Shown: positions 43,334-51,858, counted from the stretch's first letter. The stretch is DNA of 64,000 bases from an uncultured Clostridia bacterium (GCA_937896665.1 CALBNS010000087.1:69073-133072), one strand, 5' to 3'. Program-made: numbers and translations. The notes: a model not told the origin generated them from the sequence alone.

Positions 43334-44644
43334 ATGAAACATGAGCATATTATAAAGCAGATTTTACCGGGAAGTATCGCAGACGAACTTGGTCTGGAGC
43401 CAGGGGACAGGCTGATTAGCATTAACGATAGTGAGATTGAAGATGTGTTTGATTATCACTATCTGGTGAATGATGAAGAACTTGTATTATTAGTTGAAAA
43501 ACCAGACGGTGAAGAGTGGGAGCTTGAGATTGAAAAGGATTATGAAGAAGATTTAGGAATTGAATTTGAACAGGGATTGATGGATGAATACCGCTCATGC
43601 AGAAATAAGTGCATGTTCTGTTTCATAGATCAGATGCCGAAAGGGATGAGAGAGACCCTTTATTTCAAAGATGATGATTCCCGATTGTCATTTTTACAGG
43701 GGAATTATATTACACTCACAAATATGAGTGACCATGATATTGACAGAATGGTGAAATATCATCTGGAGCCGATTAATATTTCCTTTCATACGACGAATCC
43801 GGAACTTCGCTGTAAGATGTTGCATAACCGGTTTGCGGGAGAAGCATTGAAAAAAGTGGACAGACTTTATGAAGCCGGAATTCAGATGAATGGTCAGATT
43901 GTACTTTGTAAAGGTGTGAATGACGGCGAAGAGCTGGAGCGAAGTATCCGAGATTTGTCAGGATATCTTCCATATCTTCAAAGTGTTTCAGTTGTCCCGG
44001 TAGGGCTTACAAAATTCAGAGAAGGTTTATATCCATTGGAACCATTTACCAGAGAAGATGCAAAAGAGGTACTTCGCACGATTCATAAATGGCAGGAGAA
44101 AATATATAAAGAATATGGACTTCATTTTATACATGCGGGAGATGAATGGTATATTCTCGCAGGAGAAGAGATGCCGATAGAGGAAAAATATGACGGATAC
44201 CTTCAGTTAGAGAATGGTGTTGGCATGATGCGGCTTTTGCAGGATGAATTCGAGGAAGCTTTTCAGGAATTAGAAGGTGATGAACGAGAATTGGAAGTTT
44301 CCATGGCAACCGGTGTTCTTGCATATGATTATTTGCAGGAGATGGTAGAAAAATTAAAAATAAAATTTCCAAATGTTAAAGTGCATCTTTATAAAATCAT
44401 CAATTATTTCTTTGGTGAGACAATCACGGTGTCCGGACTGATTACAGGACAAGATCTGATTGCACAACTCAAAGGACAGAAACTTGGTGAAAGGTTGCTG
44501 CTTCCATGTAATATGTTAAGAAGTGGTGAAGAAGTATTTTTGGATGATATTACATTAGAAGAATTGAAAGAATCTTTACAAGTTGAGACAGATATTGTAA
44601 AATCAAGCGGACGAGACTTGATAGAAGAAATTCTAAACCATTAA
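43334..44644 (+). CDS. DUF512 protein with PDZ and radical-SAM-like domains
   Basis: 436 residues. Residues 1-75 form a PDZ-like domain (QILPGSIADELGLEPGD). Next a CxxxCxxC motif, CRNKCMFC, followed by FIDQMPKGMRETLYFKDDD, as in radical-SAM enzymes. The C-terminal third is the DUF512 domain (LITGQDLIAQLKGQ). The reaction is unknown to me. In clostridia the gene usually sits before der, as here, which hints at a role in translation or envelope biogenesis but proves nothing. ATG43334 is used; an ATG at 43328 is too close to the AGGGG. Confidence 0.9.
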   Translation: MKHEHIIKQILPGSIADELGLEPGDRLISINDSEIEDVFDYHYLVNDEELVLLVEKPDGEEWELEIEKDYEEDLGIEFEQGLMDEYRSCRNKCMFCFIDQMPKGMRETLYFKDDDSRLSFLQGNYITLTNMSDHDIDRMVKYHLEPINISFHTTNPELRCKMLHNRFAGEALKKVDRLYEAGIQMNGQIVLCKGVNDGEELERSIRDLSGYLPYLQSVSVVPVGLTKFREGLYPLEPFTREDAKEVLRTIHKWQEKIYKEYGLHFIHAGDEWYILAGEEMPIEEKYDGYLQLENGVGMMRLLQDEFEEAFQELEGDERELEVSMATGVLAYDYLQEMVEKLKIKFPNVKVHLYKIINYFFGETITVSGLITGQDLIAQLKGQKLGERLLLPCNMLRSGEEVFLDDITLEELKESLQVETDIVKSSGRDLIEEILNH

Positions 44645-44659
44645 TATAGGAGAAATAAA

Positions 44660-45988
44660 ATGAGTAAACCAATTGTAGCAATTGTCGGAAGACCGAATGT
44701 AGGAAAGTCGACATTATTTAACGCACTGGCAGGCGAGATGATTTCAATTGTAAAAGATACGCCGGGTGTAACAAGAGACAGAATTTATGCAGAAACAACA
44801 TGGCTGGATAAAGATTTTACATTGATTGATACAGGTGGAATTGAGCCTGACAGCAAAGATATTATTTTATCTCAGATGAGGGAACAGGCACAGATTGCAA
44901 TTGATACGGCAGATGTAATTATCTTCCTTACAGATGTAAGACAGGGGCTTGTGGATTCTGATTCAAAAGTGGCAGACATGCTCAGACGCTCAGGAAAGCC
45001 GATTGTATTGGTTGTGAATAAGGTGGACAGTTTTGATAAATTTATGGCAGATGTCTATGAGTTTTATAATCTGGGTATTGGTGATCCGATGCCGATTTCT
45101 GCCGCCTCAAGGCTTGGAATTGGAGATATGCTTGATGAAGTGACAAGACATTTTCCGGTAAATTTAGGTAAGGAAGAGGAAGATGAGCGTCCAAGAATTG
45201 CAATCGTTGGAAAGCCGAACGTAGGGAAATCGTCTATCATTAACAAACTGCTCGGGAAGAACCGTGTGATTGTATCGGATATTGCCGGAACGACAAGAGA
45301 TGCTATTGACACTGAAATCAAACATAATGGAAAAGAATATATTTTCATTGATACAGCCGGACTTCGAAGAAAAAATAAGATCAAAGAAGAATTGGAACGT
45401 TACAGCATTATTCGTACGGTGGCAGCAGTAGAGCGTGCAGACGTGGTGCTGATGGTCATTGATGCAACAGAGGGTATTACAGAGCAGGATGCAAAGATAG
45501 CAGGTATCGCACATGAGCGTGGAAAAGGTATTATTATCGTTGTGAATAAGTGGGATGCCATTGAGAAAAATGATAAAACCATGTATGAGTATGAAAAGGA
45601 TATCCGCAATACACTGGCATACATGCCTTATGCAGAAATCATGTATGTATCGGCAGAGACCGGACAGCGTCTGAATAAGTTGTATGATATGATTGACGTG
45701 GTTATGGAGAATCAGACGCTACGTGTGGCAACGGGTGTTTTGAATGAAATTATGACAGAGGCAGTAGCACTACAGCAGCCACCGTCAGATAAAGGAAAAC
45801 GGTTGAAGTTATATTATATTACTCAGGTTGCGGTAAAGCCACCAACATTTGTTATCTTTGTGAATGACAAAGAGTTGATGCATTTTTCATATGTCAGATA
45901 TCTGGAAAACAAAATCAGGGAAGCATTTGGATTTAAGGGAACATCACTGAAATTCTTTATACGTGAGCGAAAAGCAAAGGAGCAGTAG
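44660..45988 (+). CDS. der: Ribosome biogenesis GTPase Der (EngA)
   Basis: 442 residues with two tandem GTPase domains: first G1 GRPNVGKSTLFN, G3 DTGG, G4 NKVD; second G1 GKPNVGKSSIIN, G3 DTAG, G4 NKWD. A C-terminal KH-like domain follows. It acts in 50S subunit assembly. RBS AGGAG. Followed by plsY after 3 bases. Confidence 0.97.
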   Translation: MSKPIVAIVGRPNVGKSTLFNALAGEMISIVKDTPGVTRDRIYAETTWLDKDFTLIDTGGIEPDSKDIILSQMREQAQIAIDTADVIIFLTDVRQGLVDSDSKVADMLRRSGKPIVLVVNKVDSFDKFMADVYEFYNLGIGDPMPISAASRLGIGDMLDEVTRHFPVNLGKEEEDERPRIAIVGKPNVGKSSIINKLLGKNRVIVSDIAGTTRDAIDTEIKHNGKEYIFIDTAGLRRKNKIKEELERYSIIRTVAAVERADVVLMVIDATEGITEQDAKIAGIAHERGKGIIIVVNKWDAIEKNDKTMYEYEKDIRNTLAYMPYAEIMYVSAETGQRLNKLYDMIDVVMENQTLRVATGVLNEIMTEAVALQQPPSDKGKRLKLYYITQVAVKPPTFVIFVNDKELMHFSYVRYLENKIREAFGFKGTSLKFFIRERKAKEQ

Positions 45989-45991
45989 AGT

Positions 45992-46627
45992 ATGGAACGT
46001 TTGATTTGTGTACTGATAGGGTATGTATTTGGGCTATTTCAGACAGGTTATATTTACGGAAAAATGAACCATATAGATATCAGACAACATGGAAGCGGTA
46101 ACGCAGGTACGACAAATGCACTGCGTACCTTGGGATGGAAGGCCGGAGTTATTACATTTCTGGGGGACTGTTTTAAATGTGTTTTCGCAGTCTTAGTGGT
46201 ACGTTTGATTTATAAAGATAGTGCAATCCTTTCTCTGCTTGCTATGTATACCGGAGCAGGTGTAATTCTTGGACATAATTTCCCGTTCTACCTGAGATTT
46301 AAAGGTGGAAAAGGAATTGCAGCGACAGCCGGGTTGTTACTCTCTACAAATGGGATAATGACTTTAATTGCCGCTGTTGTCTTTGGTGGGATTGTAGCAG
46401 TCACAAGATATGTGTCTTTGGGGTCACTTGCGGTGGTCACATTATTCGTTATCGAGGTAGTTGTATTTGGACAAAACGGGGGCTTTGGGTTGGCAGCACC
46501 ACAGCTTTATGAACTATATGCAATTACAGTTTTTTTGATGATTCTGGCATTCGTAAAGCATCGTGCCAATATTGTGCGATTGATGAATGGGACAGAGAAT
46601 AAATTTGGTACGAGTAAGAAAGCATAA
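45992..46627 (+). CDS. plsY: Glycerol-3-phosphate acyltransferase PlsY
   Basis: Integral membrane enzyme that transfers an acyl group from acyl-phosphate to glycerol-3-phosphate. 211 residues, five helices. Conserved loops: GSGNAGTTNALRTLG (motif 1), FKGGKGIAATAG (motif 2) and FVKHRANIVRLMNGTE (motif 3, NE...). Located between der and gpsA, which supplies its substrate, the usual clostridial arrangement. Confidence 0.95.
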   Translation: MERLICVLIGYVFGLFQTGYIYGKMNHIDIRQHGSGNAGTTNALRTLGWKAGVITFLGDCFKCVFAVLVVRLIYKDSAILSLLAMYTGAGVILGHNFPFYLRFKGGKGIAATAGLLLSTNGIMTLIAAVVFGGIVAVTRYVSLGSLAVVTLFVIEVVVFGQNGGFGLAAPQLYELYAITVFLMILAFVKHRANIVRLMNGTENKFGTSKKA

Positions 46628-46650
46628 TAAGGATATAAGGAGGAATCACT

Positions 46651-47661
46651 ATGGCAGCAGCAGGCGTTTTAGGAGCAGGAAGCTGGGGAACAGCCTTGGC
46701 ATTATTACTGAATAAGAACGGACATCAGGTGACTGTATGGTCAATTGATAAGGCAGAAGTAGAGATGCTTGACAAAGAGAGAGAGCATAAAAGCAAACTT
46801 CCGGGCATTCACATTCCACAGGAAATCAAGATTACCAATCAGGTGGAAGAAGCCGTTGCCGGAATGGATTTTATAGTACTGGCAGTTCCGTCTGTATTTA
46901 CGAGAAGCACTGCAAAAAGTATCAAAGCATATGTGCGTCCTGGACAAAAAATCGTCAATGTAGCGAAGGGGATCGAGGAATCTACTTTGATGACGCTTTC
47001 AGAACAGATTGAAGAGGAACTTCCACAGGCGGATGTGGCAGTGTTATCCGGTCCAAGCCATGCAGAAGAAGTTGGAAGAGAACTTCCGACCACATGTGTT
47101 GTGGGTGCCGGAACTAGGGAAACGGCTGAATATTTCCAAAAAATATTTATGAATGAAGTGTTCCGTGTATATACAAGCCCTGATATTCTAGGCATTGAAT
47201 TGGGTGGTTCGCTGAAGAATGTCATTGCATTGGCAGCCGGTATCGCAGACGGACTTGGTTATGGAGATAATACAAAAGCAGCATTAATTACCCGTGGTAT
47301 TGCTGAAATCTCCCGTCTTGGCGTGAAAATGGGCGGAAAGCTCGAAACATTTTCCGGACTTACGGGAATTGGTGATTTAATTGTAACCTGTGCCAGTGTC
47401 CATAGCCGTAACCGTAAGGCAGGTTATCTGATGGGACAGGGCAAAACTATGAAAGAGGCCATGGATGAGGTTCAGATGGTTGTAGAGGGTGTTTATTCTG
47501 CAAAGGCGGCAATTAAGATGGCAGAAAAGTACCGGGTATCTATGCCGATTATTGAACAGGTAAACAAAGTACTTTTTGAAGATAAGAGTGCAGCAGAGGC
47601 CGTAAGAGAATTAATGTTAAGAGACGGTAGGACAGAGAACAACAATTTACCGTGGGAATAA
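46651..47661 (+). CDS. gpsA: Glycerol-3-phosphate dehydrogenase [NAD(P)+]
   Basis: Makes glycerol-3-phosphate for phospholipids. 336 residues. NAD motif GAGSWGTALA near the N-terminus, GPSHAEEV, catalytic Lys in GGSLKNVIALAAGIADGLG and the C-terminal GLTGIGDLIVTC. Last gene of der-plsY-gpsA, closed by a terminator before spoIVA. Confidence 0.96.
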   Translation: MAAAGVLGAGSWGTALALLLNKNGHQVTVWSIDKAEVEMLDKEREHKSKLPGIHIPQEIKITNQVEEAVAGMDFIVLAVPSVFTRSTAKSIKAYVRPGQKIVNVAKGIEESTLMTLSEQIEEELPQADVAVLSGPSHAEEVGRELPTTCVVGAGTRETAEYFQKIFMNEVFRVYTSPDILGIELGGSLKNVIALAAGIADGLGYGDNTKAALITRGIAEISRLGVKMGGKLETFSGLTGIGDLIVTCASVHSRNRKAGYLMGQGKTMKEAMDEVQMVVEGVYSAKAAIKMAEKYRVSMPIIEQVNKVLFEDKSAAEAVRELMLRDGRTENNNLPWE

Positions 47662-47675
47662 GAGTGATTTTTAGA

Positions 47676-47705
47676 AAAAGAGATTGTGTATGCAATCTCT
47701 TTTTT
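47676..47705 (+). terminator. Terminator after gpsA
   Basis: AGAGATTG (47679-47686), loop TGTATG, CAATCTCT (47693-47700), followed by TTTTT. Confidence 0.88.
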
Positions 47706-47734
47706 GCATATTAATATGAAAGCGAACATACACT
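47706..47734 (+). promoter_or_regulatory. Sigma-E promoter of spoIVA
   Basis: GCATATT (47706-47712), 14-bp spacer, CATACACT (47727-47734). This matches the mother-cell sigma-E consensus (KMATATT, 14 bp, CATACANT) at nearly every position and lies 26 bases before the start codon. Confidence 0.8.
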
Positions 47735-47759
47735 GTACAAGAAAACAGGAGGGCAGTGT

Positions 47760-49232
47760 ATGGAAGTATTTGATATTTATAAAGATATACAGGCACGTAC
47801 AAATGGTGAAATCTATCTGGGAGTTGTGGGACCCGTAAGAACGGGAAAATCAACCTTTATTAAGCGTTTTATGGACTTGTTAGTGATACCTAAAATAGAA
47901 GATGCACATAGTAGGGAACGGACGAGAGATGAACTCCCACAATCTGCTTCCGGCAGGACCATTATGACGACGGAACCAAAATTTGTGCCAAAGGAAGCGG
48001 CAGAAATTAAACTGCTGGATGATGTCTCAGTGAAGGTCCGCCTGATTGACTGTGTGGGTTATATGGCTGATGGGGCAACGGGGCATATTGAAAATGAAGA
48101 AGAAAGAAAGGTAAAGACTCCTTGGTTTGATTATGAAATTCCCTTTACCAAAGCGGCAAGTATTGGAACCCAGAAGGTCATTCATGACCATGCGACAATT
48201 GGGATTGTAGTCACGACAGATGGAACTATCGGTGAACTGAACCGGGAGAATTATTTGGCAGCGGAGGAAAAGACAATTCGGGAACTACAGTCCATCGGAA
48301 AACCATTTATCGTCCTTGTGAACTCTGTAAAACCTTATGCAGAAGAAGCAAAGCAGACAGTGGAAAAGATAAAGGAACAATATGGTGTGACAGCCATGGC
48401 AATAAACTGCGAACAGCTTCGGGAAGAAGATATTCACCGAGTTATGGAAAAGGTATTGTTTGAATTTCCAATATCTGAAATTGATTTTTTTATACCGAAG
48501 TGGGTAGAAATGCTTTCACGAGAACATAAAATCAAGGCAGATCTGTTAAAACACATCAAAGAGCTTATGGGACGGCTGTCAGAGATTAAAGATACGGTTC
48601 AGGCGATTGCAAAACCGGATAGTCCATATATTACCGATATTAGGGTAGATAATATTGCAATGGATACAGGCTGTGTGAAAGTACATATTGATGTTGCAGA
48701 TAATTATTACTATGAAATGCTAAGTGATTTGACGGGAACCAAGATTGATGGAGAATATGAGCTAATCAGTACAATGAAAGAGTTGGCAGGCTTACGCAAA
48801 GAATATGAGAGTGTCAAAGACGCAATGGAATCTGTGAAAATGAAGGGATATGGTGTTGTTACTCCGAGAACAGAAGAAATTCGTCTTGATGAGCCGGTAC
48901 TGATTAAGCAGGGAAATAAGTATGGCGTTAAAATTCATTCGGAGGCACCGTCGATTCATATGATTCGTGCTAATATTGAGACTGAGATTGCGCCAATTGT
49001 GGGAAATGAGCAGCAGGCAAATGATCTGGTGCGATATATCAAGGATGCAGGCGAAACAGAAGATGGTGTATGGGGAACTAATATATTCGGCAAGTCGATT
49101 GAGGAACTGGTGACAGACGGAATACGAAATAAAATATCTTCCATCAATGATGAAAGTCAGATGAAACTACAGGATACGATGCAGAAGGTAGTAAATGATA
49201 GTAATGGTGGAATGATTTGTATTATCATTTAA
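47760..49232 (+). CDS. spoIVA: Stage IV sporulation protein A
   Basis: ATPase that polymerises on the forespore surface to form the spore-coat basement layer. 490 residues, normal length. It starts EVFDIYKDIQARTNGEIYLG; Walker A is GPVRTGKSTF (about 25-34), with RERTRDELPQSASGRTIMTT and DCVGYMADGATG behind it. The C-terminus ends MICIII, as in other SpoIVA. RBS AGGAGGG. Transcribed alone from a sigma-E promoter; it is strong evidence that the organism sporulates. Confidence 0.97.
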   Translation: MEVFDIYKDIQARTNGEIYLGVVGPVRTGKSTFIKRFMDLLVIPKIEDAHSRERTRDELPQSASGRTIMTTEPKFVPKEAAEIKLLDDVSVKVRLIDCVGYMADGATGHIENEEERKVKTPWFDYEIPFTKAASIGTQKVIHDHATIGIVVTTDGTIGELNRENYLAAEEKTIRELQSIGKPFIVLVNSVKPYAEEAKQTVEKIKEQYGVTAMAINCEQLREEDIHRVMEKVLFEFPISEIDFFIPKWVEMLSREHKIKADLLKHIKELMGRLSEIKDTVQAIAKPDSPYITDIRVDNIAMDTGCVKVHIDVADNYYYEMLSDLTGTKIDGEYELISTMKELAGLRKEYESVKDAMESVKMKGYGVVTPRTEEIRLDEPVLIKQGNKYGVKIHSEAPSIHMIRANIETEIAPIVGNEQQANDLVRYIKDAGETEDGVWGTNIFGKSIEELVTDGIRNKISSINDESQMKLQDTMQKVVNDSNGGMICIII

Positions 49233-49235
49233 GAC

Positions 49236-49264
49236 TTTACAAGCCGGAAATAAAATGGTAGAAT
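49236..49264 (+). promoter_or_regulatory. rnpB promoter
   Basis: -35 TTTACA (49236-49241), 17-bp spacer, -10 TAGAAT (49259-49264), 11 bases before the RNA 5' end deduced from the P1 helix. Confidence 0.7.
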
Positions 49265-49275
49265 CACTAAGGATT

Positions 49276-49624
49276 GAAGTAAGACAGACGGTCGCAGCTG
49301 CAAGTGCCGAAAGGCCGCAGATGAGGAAAGTCCGGGCTTCACAGGGCAGGATGCCGGATAACGTCCGGTGGAGGCGACTCCAAGGATAGTGCAACAGAAA
49401 TGAACCGCCAGTACGTAAGGGCTGGTAAGGGTGGAAGGGCAGTGTAAGAGACTACCGCCTCGCTGGTAACAGGGAGGGCATATGTAAACCCCATCCGAAG
49501 CAAAACCGAATAAAAACAATGTGGCGGCCCGTCACGTTTTAGGTAGGTTGCTCGAACCTGTCGGCAACGGCAGGTCTAGATAGATGACCGTCCAATGACA
49601 TAACCCGGCTTATCGTCTTGCTTC
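49276..49624 (+). ncRNA. rnpB: RNase P RNA, class A
   Basis: About 349 nt. Helix P1 pairs GAAGTAAGAC (49276-49285) with GTCTTGCTTC (49615-49624). Conserved regions are GAGGAAAGTCCGGGCT (CR I), ACAGAAA with GGTAAGGGTGGAA (CR II/III), and near the 3' end AGATAGATGACC (CR IV) and ACATAACCCGGCTTA (CR V), which pairs with CR I to form P4. The fold is the ancestral A type, not the Bacillus B type. It is the catalytic RNA that trims tRNA 5' ends. Confidence 0.96.
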
Positions 49625-49643
49625 TATTTACAAAAATAATAAG

Positions 49644-49687
49644 AGGAGGACTTTGAAAATCCAGTGTTTTCAAAATTCTCCTTTTTT
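49644..49687 (+). terminator. rnpB terminator
   Basis: AGGAGGACTTTGAAAA (49644-49659) pairs with TTTTCAAAATTCTCCT (49667-49682) with one mismatch and one G-T, followed by a T6 tract to 49687. A group II intron begins six bases later. Confidence 0.8.
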
Positions 49688-49692
49688 AAGTT

Positions 49693-50166
49693 GTGTGCCA
49701 AGCATGGCACTAATCTAGCTAGTGAAAGTCTAGCCACGGGTATTTACCGCCAAGTGTAGCGAACCACAAGTTGGCATCAGTAATGGTGTGTATGAATTTT
49801 ATAGTTAATAGAGGAGTAACAACAATGGAATTAATTGAGGTAATTACGTCAAAAGAAAATCTGAACAATCTATAGAAATTTATGCTACTTAAATCGAAAA
49901 TATAAGAATGGGTTTCAACATGAAGATATATATAAAGTAGCAAATTCAAGGCTTGGCTGGTACAGAAGGAGTGGAATGGATGTGGTAAATTTCATAATCA
50001 GCAAAGAGTTGCTTGAAACAAAGATAAAGGACTCAGCAGGGTTGCTAAACCCTTTATCATACTATCTAAGAAAAGTTGGAATATAAATTGTAGAGCCGTA
50101 TACGAGACCCGTACGTACGGTTCAATGAGAGGGAAATAATGCTTAGCCATTATTTCTCTACTCTAT
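49693..50166 (+). mobile_element. Degenerate (ORF-deleted) group II intron
   Basis: The 5' end is GTGTG, the consensus intron start. Domain V is at 50093-50123: GAGCCGTA pairs with TACGGTTC, with the catalytic AGC, a 2-base bulge and a distal stem TACG/CGTA. Domain VI at 50127-50163 pairs GAGAGGGAAATAATG with CATTATTTCTCTACTC around one bulged A at 50160, the branch point, 6 bases before the likely 3' end (CTCTAT). Full-length bacterial group II introns are 2-3 kb; this one is 474 bp because the reverse transcriptase/maturase ORF is gone except for its ends. It cannot move by itself but might still splice. Confidence 0.85.
49825..50086 (+). pseudogene. Remnant of the intron-encoded reverse transcriptase/maturase
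   Basis: The first 16 codons after GAGGAG give MELIEVITSKENLNNL, like the N-terminus of group II intron maturases, then a stop (49873-49875). In another frame, 49922-50086 reads EDIYKVANSRLGWYRRSG, a second segment VVNFIISKELLETK, and GLLNPLSYYLRKVGI before a stop, which resembles the C-terminal end of such maturases. The reverse-transcriptase palm and thumb (around 400 codons) are missing, so an internal deletion and a frameshift joined the two ends. Confidence 0.7.
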
Positions 50167-50693
50167 TACTCATCAATTATTTCAATTGTAGTAATGTCGG
50201 TAGCGTAATGATATGATATTATAGAATACATATTATAACCATTAAATGTTAAAAATCCGACGCTAATCAATATGAAAAGCTTGTAAAATCGTATATGTTT
50301 ATGCCTGTAAAAATAAAAAATACAGTATAACGAAACTGGAAGACCAGCCCAACACACATTTGAACTGACAACCAAGCAGATAAATAAAATACAAGGTACA
50401 AAATAATTCTGAAATTCGGGAGATACAGAAGCGGGAGTTGTATCGGAAGATGTGGAATCCAAATCCGTTGATAATACACTGTCTAATACATTGTCTAATA
50501 ATTCATCAATGCTAATTTGAAAACATTGAGATATTATCTTAAGTGAAGTGATGTCAGGTTCGGACTTATTGTTTTCCCATTTTGATATTACATATCTACT
50601 GACATGCAGCTCATCAGCAAGCTCAGCTTGAGATAAACCATGACTCATCCTCAAGCTTTTAATTTTTTCCCCAAGTGTTAGAACATTTTCCAT
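50166..50693 (-). CDS. XRE-family regulator with C-terminal membrane domain
   Basis: 175 residues. A helix-turn-helix at about 7-62 (LGEKIKSLRMSHGLSQAELA, then SRYVISKWENNKSEPD), a Ser/Thr/Asp-rich linker (70-90), then three hydrophobic segments in the C-terminal half (about 95-113, 115-130, 136-158). This HTH-plus-membrane form is common in Firmicutes and often controls adjacent transport or stress genes. It is likely co-transcribed behind the DUF5626 gene on the minus strand. Its stop codon TAA falls on the 3' border of the group II intron; joining the two exons would also give TAA, so the insertion did not change the protein. Confidence 0.85.
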   Translation of the reverse strand: MENVLTLGEKIKSLRMSHGLSQAELADELHVSRYVISKWENNKSEPDITSLKIISQCFQISIDELLDNVLDSVLSTDLDSTSSDTTPASVSPEFQNYFVPCILFICLVVSSNVCWAGLPVSLYCIFYFYRHKHIRFYKLFILISVGFLTFNGYNMYSIISYHYATDITTIEIIDE

Positions 50694-50716
50694 AGTCGAT
50701 TATTCCCCCTCATCAT

Positions 50717-51196
50717 TTAGTAAATTCTAGTTGTATATAATGCTCCATCTGAAACCTTAGCATAAAAACCTGTATCCATGAGAATGCCTTGATTGTTTCG
50801 CCATTTTAAATTTAATGTAGCTTTTGTGGAAGAGTTCTTGGTTAATGAGTAGTCGTAAACACTGCCAGTTAATGCAGACACAGCAGGGTTGCTAACAGAT
50901 ATTATCGAATTATTCACTATTTTCAAATGAAATGAACCTATCCATGAATTTGGAACTTCATGCGTAACTTTATAAGTTGCATCTTTTAGACGCAAACTTG
51001 ATTCTATGGGCTCTATTGTAACATAAGATATTTCACCAGAGTCAGAAATTAGAGTGAATGTTTGTTTGGTATTCTGAGAAAGATCATATTTTACTAATTC
51101 ATGTTGTGCAACAGCAGAGTCTTTTGCTAAAGAAGAATTGTTGTTTAGTAAAACAAGGGATAAAGTGATGAATGTTATGAATATTAATTTTTTCAT
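50717..51196 (-). CDS. Secreted DUF5626-like protein
   Basis: 159 residues with a clear signal peptide (MKKLIFITFITLSLVLLNNN, cleavage probably after LAK or nearby). The mature part is beta-rich, with the pattern LKDATYKVTHEVPNSWIGSF, VSALTGSVYDYSLTKNSS and KATLNLKWRNNQG, which I associate with the DUF5626 family; its function is unknown. GGGAGG before the ATG. It is 23 bases upstream of the XRE-membrane regulator and the two form a minus-strand pair transcribed from 51227-51255. The secreted partner could be a ligand or target of the membrane regulator; this is speculation. Confidence 0.75.
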   Translation of the reverse strand: MKKLIFITFITLSLVLLNNNSSLAKDSAVAQHELVKYDLSQNTKQTFTLISDSGEISYVTIEPIESSLRLKDATYKVTHEVPNSWIGSFHLKIVNNSIISVSNPAVSALTGSVYDYSLTKNSSTKATLNLKWRNNQGILMDTGFYAKVSDGALYTTRIY

Positions 51197-51226
51197 GGTA
51201 CCTCCCTAAATAGTGATATTGTGAAT

Positions 51227-51255
51227 ATTTTAAAGGTTTTGAGTTAGAAATTCAA
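51227..51255 (-). promoter_or_regulatory. Promoter of the DUF5626-XRE pair
   Basis: Minus strand: -35 TTGAAT (51255-51250), 17-bp spacer, -10 TAAAAT (51232-51227). Confidence 0.5.
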
Positions 51256-51347
51256 TAGAATGTGTTAAATATTCCATAAAATAGAAATATTGACACAGAT
51301 ATATTTTCTTTAATTGACAAATAGAAATGAAATGTGAATTACCAGAA

Positions 51348-51377
51348 CTTACAAAAATTGCAATCAAGGTATATAAT
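51348..51377 (+). promoter_or_regulatory. Promoter of the small secreted protein gene
   Basis: -35 CTTACA (51348-51353), 18-bp spacer, -10 TATAAT (51372-51377). The region 51197-51413 between the divergent genes is very AT-rich and holds no other gene I can see. Confidence 0.5.
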
Positions 51378-51413
51378 TTGATTAACAAAAAAAGAAAGTG
51401 AGGAAACAAGTTT

Positions 51414-51791
51414 ATGAAAAACAAAAAGAAAATTTTATTATCAGGGATTTTGGCAACATCCTTATTTGCTTCACTCAGTGTAAGTGCGGCAGGAACTACT
51501 AGAGGTGTTAGTGACTGTAAACCTTCTATAACACTTAATCAAACGAGCGGAGTGTTTAAGATCTTTGAGGATGTATCACCGATGATTCCAAATACACCAA
51601 AGCGATTGGAGGGTACATATACAACAATTGATATCAATGGAAATAGTTATACACAGGATGTGTATGGAAGTTTACAGTCAGGACAGTTAGTAGTGACAAA
51701 GTATGCACCAGCACATTATCAGAGTAAATCGGCAAGAATGGCATATTATTTAAATGGAACTTACTGTGGTTCTCTTTCTAAAACATATTAA
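51414..51791 (+). CDS. Small secreted protein, unknown
   Basis: 125 residues. A classical signal peptide (MKNKKKILLSGILATSLFAS to SVSAAG, cleavage after SAA or SVSA). The mature protein is about 98 residues, polar and beta-rich, with two cysteines (SDCKPS, TYCGSL) that could form a disulfide bridging its ends. Not recognised. RBS GTGAGGA. It has its own promoter and a strong terminator, so it is expressed as a single small mRNA. Its position, divergent from a regulator pair and just upstream of an ABC transporter operon, makes it a candidate exported or sensed factor. Confidence 0.8.
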   Translation: MKNKKKILLSGILATSLFASLSVSAAGTTRGVSDCKPSITLNQTSGVFKIFEDVSPMIPNTPKRLEGTYTTIDINGNSYTQDVYGSLQSGQLVVTKYAPAHYQSKSARMAYYLNGTYCGSLSKTY

Positions 51792-51812
51792 AGTATTTGG
51801 ATAAAGATGAGT

Positions 51813-51858
51813 AGTAGTGTAATTTAGAGGATATGTTGAATTACACTACTATTTTTTT
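51813..51858 (+). terminator. Terminator after the small secreted protein gene
   Basis: AGTAGTGTAATT (51813-51824) and its exact complement AATTACACTACT (51839-51850), loop 14 bases, then ATTTTTTT. Confidence 0.9.

Noticed and set aside
49229..49519. Minus-strand 96-residue ORF over rnpB
   Set aside because: It lies across the highly structured RNase P RNA and is a shadow frame with no RBS or known product.
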